The notes below the pieces were generated by a model. The model had not been told where the DNA came from. It did no database searches and saw only the letters and a list, made by a program, of their open reading frames with translations. This document shows positions 11,582-24,301 of a stretch of DNA of 64,000 bases, one piece after another. Origin of the DNA: Henckelia pumila. Its lineage: Eukaryota > Streptophyta > Magnoliopsida > Lamiales > Gesneriaceae. Where the stretch lies: contig NC_133120.1 of NCBI RefSeq assembly GCF_033568475.1, positions 88,926,151-88,990,150 on the forward strand, given 5' to 3'. The position numbers were made by a program, and so were the translations under genes. Within the stretch, counting starts at the first letter, position 1; each line of letters starts with the position of its first letter.

Positions 11582-12740
11582 AGGGGAGCTTTGATGTTGT
11601 TGTTGTTTTTTTTTTAATCTCTTTCTGGAGCTTCAAAAGAGTTTGTACAGTTTGTTTCCATTTTCCCAAGTGACTGATTTGAGTTTGGATCTAAATTGAA
11701 GTGGTGAAGATTGAGTCACTTGCTATTCTTTTGCCATAATTATACCCATTAATCCATGTAGCCTACACTTAATTTGGAGGACCTTATTATCTAGTGAGTG
11801 AAATAAACTATTGGCTACCAAAATCTTGACTCATTCTGATATAGATCTCAACAATTCTCTCGTGTCGTACGTGGTGTATCAGATTCTGATTTATTACTAC
11901 ATAATTGAATGGCAATTAACGTGACTGTACCTTATGAAAGGTGAATGGTTTTACTAAATGCCGCTATGTAACTAGATTTTGTTGTCTTGCATGCAATCTT
12001 GCTCATTTGTTATATCTTTAGCTGTAAATATCCTTATACATAAAGGATGTGGTGGCTGCATTCTATCAACCGAAATATTTGTATATTAACATGTTCGATT
12101 TTGCCATCAGAAAGCTAGCTATATATCATCAAGTTACTTGTGATATTGGTTAGTCAGCATGTGTTCTGTTTCTAACAAATGCTCGGTTGTCGATCGAGTC
12201 AAGGTCGGCTACAAATATGTTTATAACATGCATCTTCAGTAAATCCAAGCGTGGATTACAACATGGAAAATGTACCAAAACAAATGTACCCATTGGATTC
12301 CTCTGCGCCAGCTTTCTTGAATCTACCTGATCAATTGCATAGTTATCCTAGTCCAAACAGGCAACCGAGCCAAAATTTAAGCCCCGGTGGATTTGTTGAT
12401 CAAGTTAAATTTGAAATATTTTACTGTGTGTTTCATATATTGGCCTAAAATTTTGTCCAAAAACATCGCTGACATGGCGTCTTTTCGCAATCGTTCATTT
12501 CCGGGAGTTCGGGGAAGGCGGTCTGCTTAGCATTTTCCAGATGGATCGAACGTGTGATGTGAAAGTTGAGCAGCGGTGAAAACTAATCTTTCATGGAAAA
12601 CTTAAAGCTCCCAGCAAACAAGAAAAAAAAAGCTACACATAGTGTAAAGATTTGACAACTATGCATGCTTCGTCTGGCCAGAAGAAATTGCTAATTGATT
12701 TCGTAGACCTAAGCTGATAGATATATATATATATATATAT
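11582..12740. other. Unit C spacer, no clear gene
   Basis: Mostly AT-rich, non-coding sequence. It contains one exon-like stretch (12247-12412, listed separately) and, at 12478-12590, a short GC-richer piece with no frame I can identify. It ends in an (AT)n run at 12719-12740. Confidence 0.5.
12247..12448 (+). pseudogene. Isolated exon-like fragment of unknown gene
   Basis: An open frame follows a splice-acceptor-like TTCAG (12236-12240). It reads NMENVPKQMYPLDSSAPAFL, then a stretch rich in Pro, Ser, Asn and Gln ending GGFVDQ near 12405, where it meets CAAG/TT. Composition resembles a low-complexity part of a plant regulatory protein. No partner exons are visible on either side, so it is probably a stray exon. 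I do not recognise the family. Confidence 0.25.
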
Positions 12741-13278
12741 ACTAGTAAACATTGCACGTGGTGACACTTTGTTTATATATATTTATTTATTTATTATTTT
12801 TTATAATTATTGATATTTTCACGGTCTCATAATAAAAATCAAATAAACTTTAATTATTAATTATGAAAATTTACTGAAATAATACAATGATCATTTTTTT
12901 TTTCACTTTTAGTCATGTTAATGGTGAATTTGTATTTTCAATTCTGTAACTTGAATATTTTCATTTTTAGTCATATTACGGTGTATTTTCATTTTAATCA
13001 AGTCACTTGTATATTGTTTTTATTTTGATCATTTAACTCGCATGTTTTTTTGTTCTGTTGTGTTATATATATATATATATTCATTCATTTTTAGTCATAT
13101 AATTTGTATATTATTTTTATTTTTTTTATCATTTAACTTGTATTATATCCCTATATAGTTTTATATTACATTACTTATAGTGTAAATAAAATTGCAAATT
13201 TGTTATTTCACAATTATAAAACTTTACACTTTTCGTTATGCTATACTTTTCGGAAGAATCTTCAAGATAATCCAGCAA
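12741..13278. other. T-rich low-complexity insertion in unit C
   Basis: Starts ACTAGTAAACATTGCACGTG after an (AT)n run and is mostly repeated TTTTTAGTCATGTTA-like and CATTTAACTTGTAT-like words. It is absent from units A and B. A degenerate inverted partner of its first 20 bases occurs at 15748-15767. No coding sequence is seen. Confidence 0.4.
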
Positions 13279-13632
13279 GTAACAAACTTTTTCCTTCAGA
13301 GATGAAATCTGTGAACAAGGATCAAGGATTTTGTCAAGTGTTTTCATGAGCAAAACTAAGGCAGAATAGGCCATCTCGATGATTTTGAATCGTACTGCGC
13401 ATCCAACAAATATTTCAATGGAAGTTCACCAACTCTGGATTCTTTATCGAAAAATGATAATGATATTATATAAGCAACTTGAGAATTTTAAATATAGCAG
13501 GCCACCGTACGTGAGAAAGATTGTATATTGAAGTCAAATTGATTGATTGGCTTTATTTATTTTATTATTAGTTTTTTGGAAATATGATTGGTTTTATTCA
13601 AGTTTATACCAAGTTCATATATATCAGTTGCC

Positions 13633-13857
13633 CCCATGGATGTCAAAACGGGCTTGTGGAGCGGGTTAACTTGCGACCCAACAAAACTCATCAAACTAGT
13701 TGGTGGGACGGGTCAACCCATCAATTTTTAATTACATTTGGTGAGTTGAGACGAGTTGGCACCCACCATTTGGCGGGGCGGCTCACCGTTTAGACGGGTT
13801 GGAAATTTTTCGACTCAACCCACCTATATAGCGGGGTCGGGTGTTTGACAGCTCTAA
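13633..13857. mobile_element. Short non-autonomous insertion (225 bp) with 5-bp target duplication
   Basis: TTGCC at 13628-13632 and 13858-13862 flanks an insertion absent from the same place in units A and B, which read CAGTTGCCATAAAAG. The ends carry similar inverted words, GGATGTCAAAACGGG and (reverse strand) GAGCTGTCAAACACCCG. It is GC-richer than its surroundings. It looks like a MITE; the superfamily is uncertain. Confidence 0.6.
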
Positions 13858-14297
13858 TTGCCACAAAAGAAATATCAATGTGAATTTTCAAAAATATCTT
13901 TCAATTTAATTAAAGAAAAAAAATTAACATATTTTTATTTCTGAAACTTGTTTTAATTTCAATAATATTTAATTGTTTCTGAGATTATTTTAAATAAATT
14001 TCTTATTTTAATTTTTTAAAGTTTCTTACAATCTATAGTATTAATGTTTTCTATCTAATTATAAAAAAACTAATCATACATAAATTTTTGTATTTCATTT
14101 AATTATCGCGAATGTATTTCATAGAAATATAATTACAAATTGACGGGCCGTGACTGGCCCAGTTTCACTAAACATAGATAAGCCCAGCCCACTGTGATTA
14201 ATTTCCGGAAATTGACGTCTCTGATCGTGCTGTGTTGTCTAAAGCAAAAAGGAAACCTCAAATAAAATCAAGGGCGCGGATGGAATTACGTGGTCGG

Positions 14298-14580
14298 TCA
14301 GATTTGCCCCAACCGAGATTACGCCACATTGTTCTTTTTTTCTGTGTTTTTTTTTTTCTAATTCCACATGAGTCAGAGGCCCATTGGCTCATACGAGGGT
14401 TAAATCGAGAGATGTGCACGAGTAGGCAGGGACCTGAGGGAGGGAACAACATAGTCCAACCCCCAACCGAGATTACGCCAACCGAGATTTAACCCAAACG
14501 AGTAGTCAGATTTGCCCCAACCGAGATTACGCCAAACGAGTAGTAAGATTTGCCCCAACCGAGATTACGCCACATTGTTA
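14298..14580. repeat. Expanded promoter motif cluster in unit C
   Basis: The word CCAACCGAGATTACGCCA occurs once in A and B (as CACAACCGAGATTACGCCAA) but several times here, near 14310, 14463, 14519 and 14557. Flanking pieces AGATTTGCCC and ACGAGTAGT are repeated with it. This is the segment just upstream of the TATA box in the kinase promoter, so the repeats multiply a promoter-proximal motif. Confidence 0.65.
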
Positions 14581-14593
14581 GATATATACAAGT

Positions 14594-14773
14594 ATGTATC
14601 GTTTGGTTCGTGTGATGAGATAAATAATTAACTATCATTATTTATTTATTTATTTATTACATTTTATTATTTATCCATGTATCGTTTGGTTCGTGTGATG
14701 AGATAAATAATACATGGATAAATAATAAAATATAATAAATAAATAAATAAATAAATAAATAATGATAGTTAAT
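14594..14773. repeat. Long foldback (about 60-bp inverted arms) with nested direct repeat
   Basis: Arms 14627-14682 and 14710-14773 are almost perfect reverse complements (ATTAACTATCATTATTTATT outward, ATCCATGTAT at the loop) around a 27-nt loop. They differ mainly in the number of TTTA units. The loop sequence GTTTGGTTCGTGTGATGAGA also occurs upstream, giving a 35-bp direct repeat at 14594-14628 and 14677-14711. It could be a small foldback transposon or a hairpin-RNA source. Confidence 0.8.
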
Positions 14774-16171
14774 AAAATATTTGATTTGATTGATAGATTA
14801 TAGTTTATTTGAGTTGATTTTGATTTGATTAATTACATTTTATATAAGAATGATAAATTACTGTTGTCTTTTTAAAAATAAATAAAATTTGGATAATATT
14901 ATTTATAGGGATAATATAATAATTTAAATTTAATAATTTGATTAATATAAGATAAATGATTAATAATTTGATTGATGTAAAAATAAATAATTAATATATA
15001 AGTCCAATTTTGTTTTTGTTTTTATTTTTACAGGGAAGGCTCCAATATACAAGGTTTGATTTCTTGATCTTTTGCATGTCTATTTTTTATCTATTGTTTG
15101 GCTGCTGAATTTTTTATTTTGTTTTATTTGTTTGTTCTTTTTATTGTGTTATTGAAACATGTCTGTGAATTGTACGGTTTTGCTAATGCATGGTTAACGA
15201 TATTGATTTTTTTTTAGAGAAAGTTAACGATATCGGTTAACGCGCAATATTGTTTTTAAGTATCTTCATTGCAGTGATTTATTTGACATGTTCTTTTATC
15301 GCAAACTTTTGTGATTTATTTTTATCATCAATCTAACTTCGATTTGTTATATTTTTTTCTCACTTTCAGGGGACACGCCTACATGCAAGAATAAGGGTTT
15401 CAAAATCTTGATATGCGATGGTAAGATCAACCAGAAAAATTCAACAACAAACGTATTTAAAGAAAATTTTCAAATTTTAAGATATTTGTTTCATTTATAA
15501 TTATATGATACATAATTCATACTTAGATTATTCATTCAAATGTTCATTCTTACTATTTTTTTTATCATCAACTGTATAAAATAACATCACGTGCATCACA
15601 CAAAATATTTTTGTTTAAAGAATTTTTACCGTTTAATTTTTTTTTTAACATTATTCTTATTACTCATTGTAAAATTTTACATTTTAATTTTTTTTTTCAA
15701 TATTTTCATTAGATCCAATTTATGTATATTATACACAAGATATAATCCGTGCATGTGAAATACTAGTTGCAGGAAACAAGCGAGAAAGGGGCGCCATAAA
15801 TTGCCGTCAAATAAAAAATATTTGTCTTTCTTGCGGGACAATTAATTAATTAATGATCAACATAAATAAAAAATGATTAATATTTAAAATATTTCCTCTG
15901 ATTTATTTTTTTGAACATGAAAGCATGTATGCGTATGGTTATACTTTTTGGGTTTAATATATGATTTTTATCGTCCAAATTGCTTTATCAAATTCTTGTT
16001 CACTTGAATAAAATATTATTTCTTTTAAAAATTATATATTATCTAAATGATAATTTAATAAACTACAACAAAATAATTACAATTGTTTTTAGTTTAAAAA
16101 ATTGGAGAAGACCTCAACAGAAATATGATTGTTTATAATAATAATAAAATAATGATGAAGAAATGAGATTT
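14774..16171. other. AT-rich spacer between units C and B, no gene
   Basis: No open frame of note. Two pieces, near 15034-15055 and 15370-15420, look like small exons after CAG acceptors, but too little is present to assign them. A GC-richer scrap lies at 15770-15840. Confidence 0.5.
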
Positions 16172-16358
16172 TAAAATATCTCATGTATGAAAAGAAATAA
16201 TTATTTTTAAAAAGATATAAAATCTTATCATATCTCAACGAGATTTAAGGAGAATTTTACCATAACAAGGACACTTGCCATCTCCCAAGAAACCTATAAA
16301 AAGATTAAAATCTAAGTGTTGCTTGGCCTTTTATTAAACAGCTAAATCTTTGATCGGT

Positions 16359-16640
16359 CACTACAAGAAAAATGCTCATCAACAACGGCTAAAAACCGTT
16401 GTTGTAGACCCTAAAAAACTATTGTTAAAAGCAGTGTTGTTAAAAGGGGAGCTCAAAGACAACGGTAAAAACTGTTGTCTTTTTCTTCAAAGACAACAGT
16501 TTTTTAACAGTGAAAAACCGTTGTCTTTTCCTTCAAGACAACGGTTTTTAACCGTTGTCTTTGAGTTTGTTTTTTTAAGCTCAGGTATTCAACAACAGTT
16601 TTAAAGTATCTACGACAACGGTAAAAAAACGTTGTCTTTT
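16359..16640. repeat. CACTA left terminus and subterminal palindromic repeats
   Basis: After the terminal repeat come about five copies of a short palindrome of the form GACAACGG-N-CCGTTGTC (near 16380, 16459, 16490, 16537, 16612). In this superfamily such arrays are the expected binding sites of the element's accessory DNA-binding protein. Confidence 0.85.
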
Positions 16641-18632
16641 TTGAAATATAAAACAAAAAAAAAATAATGCACAATTTTATATTATTATAAATCATTTAAA
16701 ATACAAAATTAAAAATAAAAATTTCATATAAAATTTTTCAACATTCGAAAATAATATTTACAACATTGAGATATGTAAACAAACAATAAAATGACAAAGA
16801 ACGACACTAATAAAACAAAGGTAAAACAATTTTTTCTTAGATGTTGATGTAGAGACCACACTCCAGCTCATAATGCTCCTTTATCTGTCGAAGTCTCTTC
16901 AGTTTTTTTGATTTTCCCACGTTCTTCCCAATGCTCTAGAAATGAAAGCTTTCCTGAGACGGTGTACTCCCCATTGAGACACCCAAATTAGACTTTGAAA
17001 ATAATGCACATCAACAGTAGGCCTATATCAATTAAGCACTAAGATATAACATGTGACATAGTGCTAAAAAACAAGTGACAAAGGAATTAAAGTGTTCAAG
17101 TTCACAATTAGTAAGTTGAAATATAACATACCAGTATTATTTCGAGGGTTGAAACCAATGGGACTAGTAGAGGAGGACGGATTGAGAGTGACTAGCCATT
17201 CATCCAGCAAGAGGAGTTGGCATAGGACCTTTAATTGAGTTAGCAGAAATGACTAGACAAACAGAGAAATATTTAAATAAATTAAGTGTGCAATACCCAT
17301 AATAATTATCATAACCAAGCTGAATCAAATAAGAAAAATACAATAATTAAGTGTGCATCTAGAAATTAAATACGAGATTTCAAAAATCATTTGTGATGGA
17401 CGAATATAAAAATGAGCATCAAACTTGCGATTACAATCGAAACATATATAAAATGGAGAAGTTGGTGTTATACCATGAAACTGGCCATCTTTTCCAACTG
17501 AGGAGGTAATAATTCGGAAACTGATGAATATACTTATGAAGCATTCTTCCCATCTTAAGAAAGCGAATAAGTTCTCCAATCTCCTGTGAAGAAGGTCATA
17601 GTACCTTGCCCAAGACTTTTCCAACTTCATTTGGAATACCATGAAACTGGCCATGATTTGTGGAATACCATGAAACTGGCCATCTTTTCCAACTTCTCGA
17701 CTGAAATTCAACTTAAAACACAAAAACTTTCACGGAAAACTGACAACAAGAAAAGAGAGATATGGAAGTAGAAATGTGTTGTGTTCTAGCTCAATCTCTT
17801 GTCTCAAGAACCGAGCAGTAGTCTGTATCTCAAAAGATCAGTGTACTTTTTCTAAGGTACAATAACTCAAAAAATATCATGTAACCATCTTAATTTTTCT
17901 GTGTTCTACACATAGTACCATATCTTAAAAGCCCGTAGAATAAAGTAACTTTAATCTTTCCATATCATATGTACCTTTGTGTTTACTTCCATCCCCATTT
18001 ATGATCGATATATATCACATGCATTCTATATAGTTTGCATAAACACTAAACTTAAGCATTCTATCACAATATAAATTATGAGATACACATAGATATGGTG
18101 TACATAATGAATTGTTTCAGATGCAAATGGGAAATAAAGTTAATTTTAAGGAGAATACTCGTGAATTTTGTGGCAAATGCATGGAAAACTAGCAGTGCAT
18201 ATATAGACATAAAACTATTAATTATTATCACTACTCATAATTAAAAAGAAATAAACTACAGGGGTCATTTTCATGACAAGTAAGCTATAGATAGACATAC
18301 AAACTTGTATATGTGTGGAAATATTGGATCAGGATTCTTGTATACTTTTACTATTTTTACAACATAATTAAGCAAATAAATATATAAGACAATTAATTAT
18401 ATATGTTCCTTCAATTTATATTTATTTGATGAAACCAACAAATTTAAATACCAATAAGAAGGCATAGATATATGGAACAGATTAAATAGAGAACATGTAA
18501 AATGCAGAAATCTTTAGTGTTATAACCCCAATCCCCTGCACCATGAATTTTGACTTAAAAATCGGAACAACTTGTAAGATCAATGGCATAGTACACAACA
18601 CAAAAATTAAAGGAATTACCAAGATATAGGTT
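16641..18632. other. CACTA interior, left part, no confirmed gene
   Basis: AT-rich. Minus-strand frames near 16830-16990 could be a terminal exon (KSKKLKRLRQIKEHYELECG before a stop), but it cannot be tied to a gene. The sequence ACCATGAAACTGGCCAT occurs three times (near 17474, 17640, 17668). The 132-codon minus frame at 17325-17723 is partly made of that repeat and is not convincing. Confidence 0.4.
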
Positions 18633-19670
18633 TCAATTGTTCAACTCTGGCTCTTTGATGACATTCTTTAAAGTCGCAATACGGTCCTCGACAAAACTAA
18701 ATGTAGAATAGCAAATAAGATGACTATTCAAAAGCTGACAAATAAATACTGAAGAGGACCATAGAAAAAAATAGATTAACGAGTCCAGGAACTTACTGCA
18801 GGGCTAGACCTTGATTTTCGGGCATACTCTAAAGCTTCTTCAACACTTCTACCTTAGGACTAACAGATTTCAGAAGAAACGTTTAACTTTAAGAAAGAAC
18901 GACACAAGGTCTGACCTCGTGAAGCTTTTGTTTTCTTTCCATAACAGAAGACCGTGAATAAAAAATATATCGGCAAAAACTGAGTAAAGTATGAGATAAG
19001 GAAAAGACCTTGAAGATGGTGTTCAAATATCGGGGTGACATTCTATTTATGAGAAAAATCGGAGAGGAGCGCAGACCTTGCCCATCGCAAAATGGCAGCC
19101 TGTTGAACTCGAGAAATGGTGTTACAATGGAAAAGAATCATTGAAAAGACTTGCAAATATATATATATATATAATTATATATATATATATATAATTATAT
19201 ATATATATATATAATTATATATATATATATTAAATTGAAGCAAACAAAAATCTTCCTCTTATAAATATTATAATATAAATTTAAATACAAATTGCAAAGG
19301 AAAGTTATAGGAACTTTCTGGATTGTCGACAACACAAATTGTAAAATGAAGCAATAGTTCTAAATCTTCGTGATATAATTAAAAAGGAAAATCAATTAAT
19401 ACCTGGCGAAGTTTTGGTTCTTTCTCTGTTATTTAAGAACTAACTTGGAAGACAAATGCAAACATGGCAATTGCAATGAAAAAGGTGGCTCCTGGCTTTT
19501 GTATCGCATAAAAATTTCAAGTGCTGGATGAGCGAATTCCTTCAAATTGGCAACCCAACTAAAGCTTGGTTCTGAATTTGAAACATAATAGAGTTTAATA
19601 TCAAGAAGGAAAATAAGGCAGTGACATTATGCTTAAAATGATGGACAAAATCAAGCATCTCAGCTGTTAT

Positions 19671-20270
19671 TGTTGGATCTCGTATCTCTATCGTCCCCAA
19701 AAACGCAGCGAAAGTTTAAATTTAATTTTGACTTTCAAAATTTTCTCGGACACTCGTATGGTTTAAATAAATGTACGTAGGGAGTTAAGAGATTTATACT
19801 TATCAATCTTAAAAGATTGACGATGACTCCAACTATTTCAAAACAATTTCGAAAATAGCTCTTGTTGTAAATTCCTACGAACAATCAACTGGATTTTTCC
19901 TCCTTTCTTCAAATCAGGTCCACGACCGGATTTTCTGTTCCTCTTCTAAATTGCACTTAAAAGAAAAAGAAATTTTTCGTTGAAAAATGAAGAAGATGAC
20001 TGGCCGAGAAGAGAGTTTTTAGCAGCAAAAAAACATTTTCTTTTCTCTGCCTTTTCTGAGAGCTTCGAGCAGAGAGAACGAAAAATTTTCTGTGCATCTA
20101 ATGCACTGCTTCTCTCCATTTTCAATCCCTTCAATCAATTGCTTAAAAGGAATAAATGAGTTGTCGGCAATAATATCCGACAACTCATTTAAACTTTTTT
20201 TTTTTAATATTATAATAATATAATATATATATAAATATATTATTATAAACATAAGGTCCCATAATCATAA

Positions 20271-20301
<31 letters not shown>

Positions 20302-23300
20302 GCATTTATATATATATATATTGAGTGAGTCCTTAAATTCGAGTCCAACTCGGAAAATATTAATTAAACCCTTTCAATTAATTTTGCTCTCAAAATTTCT
20401 ATAAGCTTTTATAAGCCATTTGAAACGACCCTAACTCTATAATTAATAAATAAATAAATATGCAAAAATAAAATTTTATTTATTTATACTTACTAAATAT
20501 AACATGTACATACATGCCCATACATATATGCACCAAAATAAAAAGATTTTAAATAAATAAATAACTTAAATAAAAATGCATTCTTTAATAAAATAAATAT
20601 TTGAGTCAAATACGTAATTAAAATGCTGCCATAAGAAAATAATTAAAAACTGCATGCACTGAAAATATTTAAATAAATTATCCAAAAACTCAACCACTGA
20701 AAATAATTAAAAATATTTAACGTGCTGGAATATTCAAACATGCATCATGACTCAGATATCTATCACGGTCACGGGGATCACTGCCAGTCTGCTCATACGT
20801 CCTCGCCTTCGGTGGGTACTACATCCTCTACGTACTCACCTGCACCATACCAGTGTAGTGAGCCTAGAAGCCCAACATGCTAACATAACAAGGATTTAAA
20901 ATAATTTAAATCACATTAATACTAATACATAACATATACATGAATGAGCATGCTTAAAATAACATCGTGATATAGCATAACTTAAATTAACTTAAATATC
21001 ATAATCATACATAATACATAAACATTGTTGAGCAAATTATTTTCTAACATCGCATGGTTGTATCCATAGTGTAACCTTAAATCATACATCAAATACTGAT
21101 CAGCGTGAAAACCAACGTACGTGGCGGTGACGAATCACCTCTTAAATTGGCAGTAAACTGCCCTTCAATAGTTCACATATGGGGACGAATCCCCCTCAAA
21201 TTGTCACACTACTTCAACTTCCAACATAAAATATTTTCTTTTGCTCAACCTTAAACATTAAATCATGCATAAAAATTATTTCATGAATGCATGTACTTAA
21301 ATAAAATGTGTGTCCCTCATATATATTTAATTTAATTTCATACTAACATATAAATATTAAAAATAACTTCCATGCATAAAATAATTAAATATATATTCAG
21401 GACTCATGCAAATTTCTCATGGATTGTACTGAACTGCTGGCCCTAACACTCAAGCCCATTTACTTAAATCTGGCCCATTAACACAGAGACTGACCCATTA
21501 ACACTGAGACTGGCCCAATAACATACTTAAGCCCAATAAAAATTATTCTAAGCCCATTTAATTAATTAAAGCCCATTAAAACCTTCCTAACCCAATAACA
21601 ACCTATTTTGGCCCAATGGGCCCTAAAGCCCAAATATTGGCCCAATAACTTCCATGGGCCCTAAAGCCCATAAAAATTAGTGGGCTCACTTAATTAAATT
21701 AATTAAGCCCAAATACTTAAATTTTAACCCAAAGTAATTAAATGGAACCCAAAACATTTTATTTCAAATTAAATGGCCCAAAAACCAATTAAATCATAAA
21801 ATACTTTAAAATTAAAAAGACTCGAGCACGGCCCAACCAACCTGGACCCGGACCAACTTAACCCGACCCACCACACTACTGACCCGACCCAAGCCATAGA
21901 CCCGACCCGAAACCAACCCTAACACCTAAACCCGTCGCCCCCCCCCTTCCCCACGCTTCTCGGCCGCGGCAGCAGCCATTCCATGGCTGCTGCCGGCCGG
22001 CTCCGGCCGTCCCTGGCCGGAGCGCCGCTGCCCAGACGTAGCCCACGTCTGGGCGGTCCTAACCTGGCCACTAACCCAGCCCCATGCAACCCACGGACCA
22101 ACACCCGAGCCCCCTTCCACGAAACCCTAGCCTGCGCCTCCAAGGGTGCCGACTGAACCTTGTGGTTTCCTGGGCTCGTTTGGCTCAAACCACTCGAGCC
22201 ATTCGAGTCTAGGCAACCCTCACACACCCTACAACCCTTCGACCAGCAGTGGTATGAACCATGGCTAAGAAAAACGTGAGATTGATCAAGCAAACAACCG
22301 AATCCGTGCGCATACAACCAAAATCAATTAGTTTTCTGAAATTTTTTTTTTAAAAGAAGATTGATGCTCACGCACACACACGTATAATAACAGATATGGC
22401 ACGAAACAAAGGAGAAGGAATCATGCCTTGCACCGTAGTTTGAAGAGAAAGGAGTGCGTAGAACGATTCCGGGACGACGGGCCGATGACAACCGACTTGG
22501 AAGCTTCAAAATCGAGCTATGGAGGCTGAAGAACTTGAAGAACACGATGGAGATGGGGGTGAGAAACTGATGGAGGCGGCTGAGTGAGAGTGATCGGGTG
22601 AGGGGTTTGGGTAGAATAGGTTTAGGTTTTTAATTTAATTAAAATAGGTTTTAGGATAATTGAAAATATTAAAAAGGATATTAAATATATAACTTAAAAA
22701 CTCTAAATAAGAATTAAAATCTGATAACTAAATTAAAATCCCAAAATATTAAATTAAGGAAATTTTAAAAATACTAAAAAGTCATTATTTTGGCTAAATT
22801 TGAATAAAAACGGACTCCTAAAATTATATAAAATTAAATACTAAAATTTTTTGAGAAAATAAACTCAAAATAATATTTTTGGGCTCTAAAAAGGCTCATG
22901 AAATAAATTGGATAGAAAGTTGTCATCTCGTCCGTCCACGGTCCCGTCAACGCGATAAAATAATTCAAATACCAATAATTCATGAAAATCACTAATTATG
23001 GGTTAAATACTTAAAATAACTTAAATCATGCACAAATAATTTCACATAATTATTTAACCCATAATCTAAAATTCTAAATAAATAAAATCCTTAATTATGC
23101 ATGCGAATTTACGTATTAAAAGTACCGGGTGTTACACCATTTATAAAGCTTATCTATCGATCCAATCAAATTTGTTCATCATAAATTCAACTCTTTGAAT
23201 TTATTATCTCAACGGGAACAGGAAAACCAGTACTTGTGTAACCCTCAATGGTTCAGTGATACAGCTAGCTGTGGGTCCAGGCTTACCCTTATTAGCCTCA

Positions 23301-24287
23301 TTCTATGCATCAACTCCTTGATCATAAAATGTCAGAACTCATTTCTGATTTAACCCATCGAATCATGGTAAGAGCGTTAAGTAGCACCGCCCCATGATTC
23401 CCTAGGTATCACTGATAGTGCCTGCAAGAACCAGTCGATTATGGTTAACGTACAGTACAGTCCCTTCATCTCATATATCCCGATCGAAACTGCAACCATT
23501 GGTTCATCGAGGGTTGTACGTGAATTTCGATAACGATGTGATGTCTTTGAGAATACATAGTGGCATCGCATGTGTAACTTGGTAAACACTTTACTCTACT
23601 ACACATCTTACACTCTGGCCAGAGATTCCATACACTATTATCTCATTTTATTACATAGGATATCCACACCCGTAGGTGAGCGGTGAATCCCCGACTACAA
23701 TGCACTGGCTCCTACATGTGTCGCAACTGTACCCAACCTCGCCACCTGATGACCCTCATGGAGTCGGTAAACGAGTCAAAGTAAAGTCCTAGCATGTAGA
23801 GCCTCAGTATTGTCCTGGGTCGTAAGGACTAATGGTGTACAACCATAACCACGGACTTATCCACTCGATGAATGATAACCACTTGGGAAGTCCGAGGGAG
23901 GGTAGTTCAGTGAACTCATCGTATGAGCACCAATATGTATGATTGAACATCTCTATGTCCATACCAATGAAACGTGGTACACATCATCACAGATTCTAGT
24001 CTCGAGCTCGAGCGATCCTTATCCTTATTTCGGACGGCTCAATCGACTAGGAACTTGATTTAGAATATAAAGTAATTAATAATATGTGTTTCATGATTGC
24101 CATCACATGTACAGCCTCATATCTTACTATAGTATATTCAAGGTCTTTATCTATGCAACTTGCATGGGTATACAGATAAAGAAAATGCCAGATAAAAGAT
24201 TAATTATATTAAAATAAAGATTGTTATTACACTTGAGTCAATAAAATCTCTGACCAACATTTGGCTTGCAGGGCATCTACTCTAACA
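19671..24287 (-). repeat. Left LTR of the copia element, split by a solo LTR
   Basis: The LTR pieces are 19671-20420 and 23142-24287, about 1.9 kb once the solo LTR and one target duplication are removed. It differs from the right LTR by many scattered substitutions and small indels, more than the Tekay pair shows. It is the 3' LTR in the element's own sense. Confidence 0.9.
20421..23136 (-). mobile_element. Solo LTR of a Ty3/gypsy-like family, copy 1
   Basis: A 2716-bp LTR begins TGAAACGACC and ends GGGTGTTACA, with target duplication CCATT (20416-20420, 23137-23141). The right copia LTR (near 30894) gives the empty site. Read on the minus strand it starts TGTAACACCC, as many plant chromovirus LTRs do. 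It has no internal domain. A GC-rich patch lies at 21940-22060 in an otherwise AT-rich LTR. A relative lies at 58669-61276. Confidence 0.9.
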
Positions 24288-24301
24288 ATCTCCCACTTGT
24301 C

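Larger units (their letters stand above)
11432..14590 (+). repeat. Segmental duplication unit C (F-box part lost)
   Basis: Positions 11432-11581 match 8242-8391 and about 43975-44100. Positions 13279-14335 match 8420-9940 without the MITE. The unit has no F-box coding sequence and stops in the kinase promoter region. It keeps sequence (11582-11918) deleted from A and B and lacks the MITE that both share, so it branched off before A and B separated. It has its own 225-bp insertion at 13633. Confidence 0.8.

Noticed and set aside
14232..14492. 86-codon frame across the unit C promoter
   Set aside because: Runs through duplicated promoter sequence and repeated motif copies; the same stretch in A and B is not open.
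12741..15767. Possible Helitron bounded by ACTAGT-type ends
   Set aside because: The 3' end CTAGT followed by T at 15763-15768 fits the Helitron rule, but the hairpin is weak, the other end is not a TC start, and unit C homology runs through the middle.
16380..16640. Short regularly spaced repeats resembling a CRISPR array or hairpin RNA cluster
   Set aside because: Units are palindromic, irregularly spaced and paired with a similar array at 32890-33220, which is the subterminal repeat structure of CACTA elements.
17325..17723. 132-codon minus-strand frame in the CACTA interior
   Set aside because: Partly built of a local repeat (GKDGQFHGI twice) and lacks splice context or family resemblance.
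21919..22317. 132-codon minus-strand frame in a GC-rich patch (also 60012-60353)
   Set aside because: Lies within solo LTRs. High GC removes stop codons by chance, and the frames are not conserved between the two copies.
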